In this document: one piece after another, positions 54,443 to 62,679 of the stretch
Position numbering within the stretch: the stretch's first letter is position 1
Layout: each line of letters opens with the position of its first letter
The notes under the pieces: model-generated
Databases searched by the model: none
Told to the model about the DNA's origin: nothing
Seen by the model: the letters and a program-made list of their open reading frames with translations, nothing else
Source: Pacificimonas pallii
Lineage (GTDB): Bacteria > Pseudomonadota > Alphaproteobacteria > Sphingomonadales > Sphingomonadaceae
DNA length: 64,000 nucleotides
Direction of reading: 5' to 3'
Assembly (NCBI RefSeq): GCF_019204005.1
Contig: NZ_JAGSPA010000001.1
Span: forward strand, 620,001 to 684,000
Translations under genes and position numbers: made by a program

Positions 54443-56194
54443 CTATTCTGCCGCCATGCGCATCGATTCCGGCACGTCCTGCGGACCGCGGATCAATTGG
54501 CCGGGGCGTTTTCCGGTCGGCGAGCCGTCCTCGAACGTCAGTTCGCCGCGCTTGATCGTGTACATATAACCATCGGCGCGCTGCAGCAGGCGTTTGCCGC
54601 CTGCGGGCAGGTCGAAGGCCAGCCAGGGCTTGCCAAGCTTTATGGCGTCCATGTCGATGACGTTGACGTCCGCGAGCATGCCGGGCTCCAGCGTGCCGCG
54701 ATCGTCGAGCGCATATAGCCGCGCCGTATCCCGGCACTGGCGCTGGATCGCGAGTTCGAGCGGGATTGTGCCACGCTCCCGGTTTTTCACCCAGTGTTCC
54801 AGTAGGAACGTCGGCGATGCCGCGTCGCAGATCGTGCCGCAATGCGCACCGCCGTCCGAGAGCGAAATAACGCAATCGTCGCGCCGTAAAAGGTCGCGAA
54901 CAAAATCCAGATTGCCGTCGGCATAGTTCAGGATCGGCAGATAGATGAAGCCGGTGCCGTCATCCTGCATCAGCAGGTCATAGGCATATTCTGCCGGATG
55001 CTGGCCCGCCGCCTCCGCAAGCGCTGCGATGGACTGGGCGGGTGCCGGTTCATAATCGAAGCCGTCGCCCATCCGGTATTGCATCGGCCATCCCTCGGTG
55101 ATCACCATCAGCACGGGCAGGATGTCCGTCTGATCCTCGGAATAGACGGCAGGCTCTTCAATCAGACGCCGCCGGAAAGCCGTATCCTTCAGCTTTGCGA
55201 GCTGGGCTTCCCAGGGAAGCTCCTCGATTTCGGCCCAGGCCGGTTTCAGGCGGAAGGGATTCACGGTTCCGCGCCACGTCATCAATATGCCGTTTCCGCG
55301 AAGGGCGATCTGGGCGACGATATGCGCACCCCCGGCGTTTTCCGCAGCCATGGCTCCGATCTGCTCGTCCAGCGGCAGGTCCTTGGCGATGGATTGCAGC
55401 GCTGCAAAGGTGACGGGCATGCCAGTTTCCCGGCTAAGCTCCCCCATCCACTCGAACTCATTCCATTCGCGCTTCAGGTCGGATGCCATTTCGAAGACGC
55501 CATGCCCGACCCGGCCCATGGCGCGGCCAATGCCGATCAGTTCGTCCTTCGTGGCGGTTGTTCCCGGCACCAGTTCGCCGTCAATGCTCTTGTGTAACAC
55601 CGTGCGGCTGGTCGAGAAGCCGAGCGCACCGGCGCGCAGGCCATCTTCGACGATAGCCGACATTTTCTCGATATCGTCGGCGGTGGGCGCTTCATTCGCG
55701 GCGCCGCGCTCACCCATGACATAGGCACGAACGGCCCCGTGCGGCACGTGCGTGGCGACATCGACGGTACGCGGCAGTTCCTCCAGCGCGTCCATATATT
55801 CGGGGAAGGTTTCCCAGTTCCAGCTCATGCCCTCGGCAAGGGCAGTGCCGGGAATGTCCTCGACCCCCTCCATCAGGCCGATCAGCCAGTCATGCCGGTC
55901 GGGCCGGGCAGGCGCGAAGCCGACGCCGCAATTGCCCATGATGACAGTGGTAACGCCGTGCCATGAGGAGGGTGCCATTTCGGGATCCCATGTCGCCTGA
56001 CCGTCATAATGCGTGTGGATATCGACGAAGCCGGGCGCAATGATCCTGCCGCGGGCGTCAATCTCCGTCCTGCCTTCCGCGGTGACGTCACCGACGGCAG
56101 CAATCCGCTGGCCATTGATGGCGACGTCTCCGGTAAAGGGCGCGCCGCCATTGCCATCTACGATCGTGCCCCCGCGAATGACGATATCATGCAT
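54443..56194 (-). CDS. D-aminoacylase-type amidohydrolase
   Basis: A 583-residue amidohydrolase of the N-acyl-D-amino-acid deacylase branch. The metal-binding HxH is in [12 protein letters not shown], and the fold's later His and Asp residues are in [20 protein letters not shown] and [10 protein letters not shown]. Its substrate may be an N-acyl-D-amino acid or a related cyclic amide. It is divergent from the CHAT gene across a 151-bp gap; no transporter or epimerase is nearby to indicate the substrate. Confidence 0.9.
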   Translation of the reverse strand: MHDIVIRGGTIVDGNGGAPFTGDVAINGQRIAAVGDVTAEGRTEIDARGRIIAPGFVDIHTHYDGQATWDPEMAPSSWHGVTTVIMGNCGVGFAPARPDRHDWLIGLMEGVEDIPGTALAEGMSWNWETFPEYMDALEELPRTVDVATHVPHGAVRAYVMGERGAANEAPTADDIEKMSAIVEDGLRAGALGFSTSRTVLHKSIDGELVPGTTATKDELIGIGRAMGRVGHGVFEMASDLKREWNEFEWMGELSRETGMPVTFAALQSIAKDLPLDEQIGAMAAENAGGAHIVAQIALRGNGILMTWRGTVNPFRLKPAWAEIEELPWEAQLAKLKDTAFRRRLIEEPAVYSEDQTDILPVLMVITEGWPMQYRMGDGFDYEPAPAQSIAALAEAAGQHPAEYAYDLLMQDDGTGFIYLPILNYADGNLDFVRDLLRRDDCVISLSDGGAHCGTICDAASPTFLLEHWVKNRERGTIPLELAIQRQCRDTARLYALDDRGTLEPGMLADVNVIDMDAIKLGKPWLAFDLPAGGKRLLQRADGYMYTIKRGELTFEDGSPTGKRPGQLIRGPQDVPESMRMAAE

Positions 56195-56345
56195 GATGAA
56201 CCTCCCAAGTCCTCAGCCCATAATTCCCGCCAATGGCATTCTGCGCAAGCTACACAATCCCATAGAGGCTGGTCCATTGAGGGTAGACAGGCCCAGGAAA
56301 GCAGCGCATTTTCCATCTCGTGGTATGAGTTGGGGGACTCTTGTG

Positions 56346-59249
56346 ATGCGTCTTTTTGCTGTGCTGCTTGCGGCGATCATGTCTGCCGTCATTTCCGTGC
56401 CGGCATTGGCGGCACCGACAGCCGAGCAAACGGTGCGCCTGGAGGCTTTGAAAGCCGCCGCTGACGCGATCGACCCGGCCGCAGAGACAGAGCGCAATTA
56501 CGCGGCGTGGGAAGCCGCTCTGGCTTATGCAAAATCGATCTATCCGTACGATCATCCGGAAGTCGTCAACGTGGACGCTGAGCTAGCGATACCTGAATAT
56601 TATCGCGGCGATGTCGAGGCGGCGATTGCACGTACGGAGCGATCGGTCGAGGCGCTGTCGCTCCATCTGCCTGAATATCGTGCCGCGCTGATTTCTTCGC
56701 AGAATGCGCTTGTCGTTTTTTATATGAAGACGGGCCGTACTGCCGATGCGGTGAACATGGCCGATGCGGTTTTGGCGCAGCGGCGCGCGCAACATACTGC
56801 AGCCCCTGACGACCCGACAGCGATGAAGCAGCTTGGCGCGGCTCTGCTCAATGCCGCAAACGCCGCGAATGAGGTGGGTGCATATGAACGGTCGGTTTCT
56901 CTGATTGATGAAGCTGTTACGATTGCGCCGAGACTGAAAGGAACCGTGCCGGGCGCAATCCAATGGTATGCGATGAGGCCCATTTATCTGGACCGCGCCG
57001 GTCAGCCGGAGCGGGCCTTTCGTGCCGCTTTGGAAGCAGTTGAAGCGGGCAAAGCTATGTTGCCGGAGCGCCACCAGTTTCAGGCGCTGCTCAATAACAC
57101 GCTGGGGGGACTTGCGGCGAAACGCGGCCTGCTTGCCGATGCGGAGGCCGCGCAGCGCCGCGCTGTCGATATCATGCAGGACGTTGGACCAGAGCGGCAG
57201 GAAACATATTCTTACCAGGCCACGCTTGCCGGCACGCTGATCGCGCGCGGCAAGCCGGAAGAGGCGCTCGCGCTCCTCGAATCTGTGATTCCTCCCCTGG
57301 AAGACCAACTCGGGCCAGAGGCGGATAATGTTCTTCTCGCAAAACGCCACCTTGGTGAGGCGCATTTGGCAATTGGCAATCTGGAGGCCGCACGTACGTC
57401 TGCCCGGGCGGTTCTGGATGTGCATGAGGCGATAAATGAGGCGGCGCACCGTGACCGCCTCGCCGCGTCGTCGCTGCTTGCCCGCATAGAGGAGCGCGCG
57501 GGCGACCCTGCCGCCGCCTATGCCGCTTACCATCCGGCGCAGGAAGCGCGGCGCGCGGTCTTTCCCGAAGAGAATGCGGACCGCATCGCCGGTGAAGTCC
57601 GGCTGGGCCAGCTGGCGGCAGCGGCGGGCGTTGGCGATCCACGCTGGGCGCTTGCGGCGGCCGACCGGCTGGCGGCGCTTCGGCATGAGCTTGCCGCATC
57701 CGGGCAATTGGCCGGGGAGAGTTTGGCGGAAATCGATGAAGGTCTGGTCTGGGCGCTGGAAGCCGCGCTGCTGACAAATGATCCGCAGGACGTCTTCACG
57801 GCAGCGGCGCGGCTGTTACCGACCCGCGCCGACCGCGCGGTGCGGGCGGCGGCGCTGCGCATGGAGCTGGGCCCGGCGGCGCGCGCTGAACTGCGTGTCG
57901 TTCAGGACCGGCGCGAAGAACGGCTGCGCCTGTCGCGAATGTATCTTTCAGAACTTGCAAATGGCGCGTCGCCCGCACGTCTGGCTGAGCTGAATGGCAG
58001 GATTTCCGCGCTCAGGGCGGACGATGCCGACGCCGTCGCCGCGGGGCTGGCGACCGAGGACGCATTGCCGACGCTAACCGCCGTGCAGAACAGTCTAACC
58101 AGCGGCGAGGCGCTGCTGCTGGCCGTACCCGCCAGGGACCACACGGCAATTGTTCTGGTGCAGCCTGACAATGTCGTGGTTCGCGCGAGCCCGCTCGCGG
58201 CGTGCGACGTTGCCGTCCTGGTCGCAGACGCCCGCGCGGCGCTTGGTGTCGACGGCGCGGCGCGCGGCGTCCTGGCTAATATGCCCGGATCCGCTGCGGC
58301 GTTCAATTTCCAGCCGGTCTCTGCGCTGCATGATGCCCTTCTTGGCGGAAACATCGCCCACGCGCTGGAAGATGTGCGGCATTTGCGGATTGCGGCGTCC
58401 GGGGCGCTGTCGCGCCTGCCATTTGCCATGCTGGCACCCCGGCCTGCGTCCGGAACCTTGTCAGACGCGGATTGGCTGATCCGGCATCGCAGCCTTTCGA
58501 CGGTGGTGTCTCTGTCCGCGCTGCCCGCGGCTGCCGGACCCGCGGAAACACGGGCGGGACGCGTCGTTGCGGTGGGGGCCCCGAATTTCAGCGGCCTCAC
58601 GCCGGGCGGACAGGCCGTCCTGCTTCGTTCCGCCGGGGCATCGCGGCTGGAGGACCTGCCGCCGCTTCCTGCGGCAGCGGCGGAACTTGCCGCGATCGCC
58701 ACGGCGATTTCCGCGCGCGATACCGTGTTGCTGACGGCGGACGGCGCGGATGAGGCGAGCGTGTCGGCCGCCCTGACGCCGCCCGCCGATGTGATCGCCT
58801 TTGCCACCCACGGCCTGCTGGAGGGCGAAATCGCGGGACTTTCGGAACCGGCGCTCGCATTGAGCCCCAGCGCAGGCGGTGACGGTTTTCTGACGGCAAG
58901 CGAGATCGCCGCGCTCGATATGGACGCGGCCTGGGTGATCCTAAGTGCCTGCAATACGGGCGGACCAGACCGGACGGACGCGGCGGGGCTGACGGGGCTG
59001 GCGAGCTCTTTTCTTTATGCAGGGGCACGGAATCTGCTGGTTTCGCACTGGCAGGTGGCGGATGATGTGGCGGCTGATCTGACCGTGCCCACGGTGCGCG
59101 GTGCGGTGACGGGCGACCGCGACGCCGCCGAGGCGCTGCGTCAGGCCATGCTGGCCCTCATCGACTCAGGGGACGCCAGAAAAGCACATCCGGCCCTGTG
59201 GGCGCCGTTCGTGCATGTCGGCACCGGAAGTCGCACCTACACGCGCTGA
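56346..59249 (+). CDS. Secreted TPR-CHAT protein (caspase-like fold)
   Basis: A 967-residue protein with a Sec signal peptide (LFAVLLAAIMSAVISVPALA). The N-terminal part is a tandem of TPR-like helices (for example GDVEAAIARTERSVEALSLH and RGLLADAEAAQRRAVDIMQD). The C-terminal CHAT domain has the caspase-type dyad, His822 in AFATHGLLEG and Cys869 in ILSACNTGG, and the closing LYAGARNLLVSHWQVADDV. The export signal suggests a periplasmic or surface protease; partners are unknown. The start at 56346 is supported by GGGGGA eight bases upstream; the open frame extends back into the opposite-strand gene. Confidence 0.88.
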   Translation: MRLFAVLLAAIMSAVISVPALAAPTAEQTVRLEALKAAADAIDPAAETERNYAAWEAALAYAKSIYPYDHPEVVNVDAELAIPEYYRGDVEAAIARTERSVEALSLHLPEYRAALISSQNALVVFYMKTGRTADAVNMADAVLAQRRAQHTAAPDDPTAMKQLGAALLNAANAANEVGAYERSVSLIDEAVTIAPRLKGTVPGAIQWYAMRPIYLDRAGQPERAFRAALEAVEAGKAMLPERHQFQALLNNTLGGLAAKRGLLADAEAAQRRAVDIMQDVGPERQETYSYQATLAGTLIARGKPEEALALLESVIPPLEDQLGPEADNVLLAKRHLGEAHLAIGNLEAARTSARAVLDVHEAINEAAHRDRLAASSLLARIEERAGDPAAAYAAYHPAQEARRAVFPEENADRIAGEVRLGQLAAAAGVGDPRWALAAADRLAALRHELAASGQLAGESLAEIDEGLVWALEAALLTNDPQDVFTAAARLLPTRADRAVRAAALRMELGPAARAELRVVQDRREERLRLSRMYLSELANGASPARLAELNGRISALRADDADAVAAGLATEDALPTLTAVQNSLTSGEALLLAVPARDHTAIVLVQPDNVVVRASPLAACDVAVLVADARAALGVDGAARGVLANMPGSAAAFNFQPVSALHDALLGGNIAHALEDVRHLRIAASGALSRLPFAMLAPRPASGTLSDADWLIRHRSLSTVVSLSALPAAAGPAETRAGRVVAVGAPNFSGLTPGGQAVLLRSAGASRLEDLPPLPAAAAELAAIATAISARDTVLLTADGADEASVSAALTPPADVIAFATHGLLEGEIAGLSEPALALSPSAGGDGFLTASEIAALDMDAAWVILSACNTGGPDRTDAAGLTGLASSFLYAGARNLLVSHWQVADDVAADLTVPTVRGAVTGDRDAAEALRQAMLALIDSGDARKAHPALWAPFVHVGTGSRTYTR

Positions 59250-59332
59250 TCCCGCGACCCTGTCAATTGGGCGTAGCTTGCAGTCCGCGCATGCGCGGCC
59301 GATAATGACATCATCCTGGGGAGGAATGAGTG

Positions 59333-60574
59333 ATGACGACATATCAAATTGCTGCCGCGGCGCTCCTGCTGGCGGCGACGCCGCTCGCCGCGAAGACGTT
59401 CCACATCACACCGTCAGATGAGGCGCAGGAGACCATTCAGCTTGCCCTGATCGAAGCCGAGCCGGGGGATGTCGTGCATCTGTCCGCCGGAACCTATGCG
59501 CTGGACGACGGGCTATCGCTTGACGTCGATGGCGTCACGGTGAGGGGCGATGGGCCGGATGCGACTATTCTCAGCTTCAAGGGACAGACGGGCGCGGGAG
59601 AAGGCCTTCTGGTTACGTCGGACCGTGTGCTGCTGACCGGCTTTGCCATCGAAGACACGCGCGGTGACGCGATAAAGGCCAAAGGGTCCGATCGTCTGAC
59701 GTTCGATAATCTACGCGCGGAATGGACCAATGGCCCAGATGCCAAGAACGGCGCCTATGGCTTCTATCCTGTTGAATCGACGAACATCCTGATCCAGAAT
59801 AGCGAAGTTATCGCCTGTTCCGATGCCGGGATTTATGTCGGCCAATCGGATAATATCGTCGTGCGCAACAACCGCGTGCATCAGAATGTGGCGGGGATCG
59901 AGATCGAAAATTCCACCCACGCAGACGTTTACGGCAATTTCGCCTTTCACAATACCGGCGGCATTCTGGTGTTCGACCTGCCCGACCTGCCGATGGTCGG
60001 CGGTCATTCGACGCGCATTTACGATAATGTCATTGTCAATAATGACACGCCCAATTTCGCGAGCCCCGGCAACATCGTCGCAGGTGTGCCGCAGGGCCTT
60101 GGCATCATGGTGATGGCAAATCGCAATGTGCACATCTTCAACAATTTTCTGGATGGGAATTCATCGGCGCATGTCATGATCGTTGGCTACACGCAGGAAT
60201 TCACCGATGAACGCTACAACCCGCTCGCGCGCGATGTCGTTGTTCGCGACAATGTGATGGCCCGGGGCGGGTATGACCCCAAATTCGATGGCGGCGCGGC
60301 GCTGGCCGCTGCCCTTGGCGGCGCGATCCCCGATGTGATGTGGGACGGCAGTGCGGCTTTCATGCGCGGCGATGCGAAGATTGAGGAGGCGGCGCGAATG
60401 TCGTTCGACGCCCCCGCCGTCTCGCTGAACCTGGCGGTCGCGGGCGCCGATGTCGCGGACGCACAGCCCAGCATGGCCAGTGCCCGCGCCAGTATTGCCG
60501 AGCCCGCGCCTGTCATGCTGCCCGAGGATCAGCCTGGCATGACGGCAAAGCCCCAGCTCGCCATGGCGGACTAA
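59333..60574 (+). CDS. Parallel beta-helix repeat protein (TIGR03805-like)
   Basis: A 413-residue exported protein with signal peptide (IAAAALLLAATPLAA) and a right-handed beta-helix of about 10 coils, visible as repeated NILIQNSEVIACSDAGIYVG, NIVVRNNRVHQNVAGIEIEN and HADVYGNFAFHNTGGILVFD. The last 60 residues are Ala/Pro/Met-rich. The ATG at 59333 has GGAGG at normal spacing; a GTG three bases earlier is the alternative. It is followed 10 bp later by the diheme cytochrome gene, a pair known from several bacteria whose role is not established. Confidence 0.88.
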   Translation: MTTYQIAAAALLLAATPLAAKTFHITPSDEAQETIQLALIEAEPGDVVHLSAGTYALDDGLSLDVDGVTVRGDGPDATILSFKGQTGAGEGLLVTSDRVLLTGFAIEDTRGDAIKAKGSDRLTFDNLRAEWTNGPDAKNGAYGFYPVESTNILIQNSEVIACSDAGIYVGQSDNIVVRNNRVHQNVAGIEIENSTHADVYGNFAFHNTGGILVFDLPDLPMVGGHSTRIYDNVIVNNDTPNFASPGNIVAGVPQGLGIMVMANRNVHIFNNFLDGNSSAHVMIVGYTQEFTDERYNPLARDVVVRDNVMARGGYDPKFDGGAALAAALGGAIPDVMWDGSAAFMRGDAKIEEAARMSFDAPAVSLNLAVAGADVADAQPSMASARASIAEPAPVMLPEDQPGMTAKPQLAMAD

Positions 60575-60584
60575 GCCTGACACC

Positions 60585-61610
60585 ATGACGTCACGCCGCA
60601 TCATTTTTATCGCTGGTTCAGCCATTTACCTGACGTCGGCTGCGCCTTCGCCGCGGGTGGACGATGCGGCATTGATGGCGGACGCACCCGCGAAAGACTT
60701 TGCCGAATATGGTCTGTTTCTGGACGCGGCCATGTCAAAGCCCGCGCCGCGCGTCGTGAAATATGGCCTGAACACGCCGCTATTCTCCGACCATGCGGAC
60801 AAGGCGCGCTACATCTATGTGCCGGATGGTACGGCGCTTTCCTATGATGGCGAGGGTCTGCTGGCATTCCCCGTTGGCAGTGCGATGGTGAAGCATTTCG
60901 GCTTCACGCGCGCCGATGGTTCGCTCGACATGATCGAAACGCGACTGTTGGTGAAAAAGGCCGATGGCTGGGCCGCTTATCCCTATGTCTGGGACGCCGG
61001 CGACACGGCGGCGGCGCTGAAAAAGGTAGGGGCGAAGGTCCAGGTCGCGGGCCGCGACGACGCGGGCGCGCCCATCGCGCTGGATTGGCGCGTGCCGAAC
61101 GTGAACCAGTGCAAGGGTTGTCACGCCGTCGATGGCGAGCTGATGCCGATTGGCCCCAAGGCGCGCAATCTGAACGGCATGTTCGAGGGCGAGACCAATC
61201 TGTCTCGGCTGGCGAGCCTTGGCATGCTGACCGGCGTGCCGGCGGATGTACCGGCAATGCCGTCATGGGATGACGAAACCGCCAGTATCGAGGGCCGCGC
61301 CCGCGCCTATCTGGACGTGAATTGCGGTCACTGCCACAACCCCGCCGGCCCCGCGTCCAACAGCGGTATGTTCCTGACCTGGGAAACGCCGGAGGGTGCC
61401 AATCTGGGCATCAACAAGGGTCCCGTCGCGGCCGGGCGCGGGTCCGGCGGCCGCAGGGTCGGCATCGCACCCGGCAAGCCGGATCATTCGATCCTGCTGT
61501 TCCGCATGGAATCAACGGAGCCCGGGGTGATGATGCCTGAACTCGCCCGCACGCAGCGCCACGACAGAGGCGTGGAATTGGTGCGGCAATGGATTGCCGG
61601 TATCGAATAG
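60585..61610 (+). CDS. SO2930-family diheme cytochrome c
   Basis: A 341-residue exported cytochrome with a signal peptide (IIFIAGSAIYLTSAA). Two c-type heme sites are present: CKGCH in VPNVNQCKGCHAVDG and CGHCH in LDVNCGHCHNPAG. The intervening LMPIGPKARNLNG segment and the 250-residue N-terminal domain are characteristic of the SO2930 family. Its electron partners are unknown. It is cotranscribed with the beta-helix gene and ends before a hairpin at 61621. Confidence 0.92.
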   Translation: MTSRRIIFIAGSAIYLTSAAPSPRVDDAALMADAPAKDFAEYGLFLDAAMSKPAPRVVKYGLNTPLFSDHADKARYIYVPDGTALSYDGEGLLAFPVGSAMVKHFGFTRADGSLDMIETRLLVKKADGWAAYPYVWDAGDTAAALKKVGAKVQVAGRDDAGAPIALDWRVPNVNQCKGCHAVDGELMPIGPKARNLNGMFEGETNLSRLASLGMLTGVPADVPAMPSWDDETASIEGRARAYLDVNCGHCHNPAGPASNSGMFLTWETPEGANLGINKGPVAAGRGSGGRRVGIAPGKPDHSILLFRMESTEPGVMMPELARTQRHDRGVELVRQWIAGIE

Positions 61611-61620
61611 GCGCGTGCTG

Positions 61621-61649
61621 TCACGCTTCGACACGGTGTCGAAGCGTGA
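61621..61649. terminator. Perfect 14-bp inverted repeat, possible terminator
   Basis: TCACGCTTCGACAC and GTGTCGAAGCGTGA form a perfect 14-bp inverted repeat with a one-base centre, between two convergent genes. Neither side has a T tract, so it is not a textbook intrinsic terminator. It may still end or attenuate transcription from both genes. Confidence 0.45.
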
Positions 61650-61655
61650 GAACAA

Positions 61656-62267
61656 TCAGCGTTTGAAGCGACGTCCGGCGGACAGGCCGAGTAACGCGAG
61701 GCCGAACAGGCCAAATGCTGCCGGAGCTGGAACGGCTGCCGCATTCGAAAATTCGATATTATCGAGACCGAAGGCACCGTCGATTCCTGTCAGCGTGAAG
61801 GAGGTGAACGCCGTGTCGCTCACAATACCGAAAAACGAACCACTGCCAAGGTTTGCCGACATGCCGTCGATATTGATGTCCACATTCGATACGGTGCTGA
61901 CCTGGTCCCAGGCGATCGCGAAAATTGCGCTGTCGAATGTGAACGTGATGACCGTATCGTCAACGTCCAGGCTGAGATATGTGGTGCCGTCGATATTGCG
62001 GTCCTGCTGGATATCGTTTGGGTTAGGGTCATACGCTTCGATGCCATTGTCGCCCGCAAATGCGCCGACAGCGGAAACCGTGAATGGCCCAACGTCGAAC
62101 GGCTGAATATCGTCCGCGGCGAACGCATTGAGATCTTCAAATATGGTTGCGCCCGCAGCGCCCTGCCAGCTTGCCCGGTCAGCATAGGTGGTAAGTGCCG
62201 CAGTTGCAGCCTGAGCCGTGCAAGTTGTGACGAGCGCGGCGATTGCTGATTTTAACAAGATGTTCAT
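61656..62267 (-). CDS. PEP-CTERM sorting-domain protein
   Basis: A 203-residue exported protein with signal peptide (LLKSAIAALVTTCTAQA) and a beta-rich body (TTYLSLDVDDTVITFTFDSA). The C-terminus VPAPAAFGLFGLALLGLSA followed by GRRFKR is the PEP-CTERM sorting tail: a Val-Pro-x-Pro motif, one hydrophobic helix and a basic end. Such proteins are processed by exosortase at the membrane and displayed outside; no exosortase gene is in the window. Function of the body domain is unknown. It is convergent with the cytochrome gene. Confidence 0.9.
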   Translation of the reverse strand: MNILLKSAIAALVTTCTAQAATAALTTYADRASWQGAAGATIFEDLNAFAADDIQPFDVGPFTVSAVGAFAGDNGIEAYDPNPNDIQQDRNIDGTTYLSLDVDDTVITFTFDSAIFAIAWDQVSTVSNVDINIDGMSANLGSGSFFGIVSDTAFTSFTLTGIDGAFGLDNIEFSNAAAVPAPAAFGLFGLALLGLSAGRRFKR

Positions 62268-62679
62268 GGTAGAATCTCCCTTTTACAAGGAGAAGCAAGA
62301 TTTATGCCGACATAGCAATAATTATAGGAATCAGTGGTTTCGATAAATGTGCATTTTGAGAACTGGCGATAATGTAAAATTTGCCGACAGTTCTGGATCC
62401 TGTGGGTGCATTCGCGAACATTTCTGATCGTTGCGCTGCAACCGCTCGGGCGCGCATCGTCGGACCACAAATTCAAAGGTGAATATCAAAAGACGCCGTG
62501 AGAGAGAAACGCGCGTGCTGCCGCCCGTATCGCGCGGCAACTGGATACAAAGTGCAAGGAGGGCTATGCCGGGGATCCTGCTGCGATAAAGGACGACTGA
62601 AAATTCGGTCCGTCCCTGTTGGCGGCATGTGTAGCGATGTTGCGTGCGTGATCATGATTTCACGAGCAGGGGAAAAGCT
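62268..62679. other. AT-rich gap with a 7-codon leader-like ORF
   Basis: About 410 bp upstream of both the PEP-CTERM gene (minus) and the MBL-fold gene (plus). No gene was found. A short ORF at 62566-62589 (MPGILLR) has a near-perfect Shine-Dalgarno (AAGGAGGG) and is in frame with the next gene but ends in TAA before it. It could be a leader peptide or a chance match. Promoters for both divergent genes must lie here. Confidence 0.5.
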
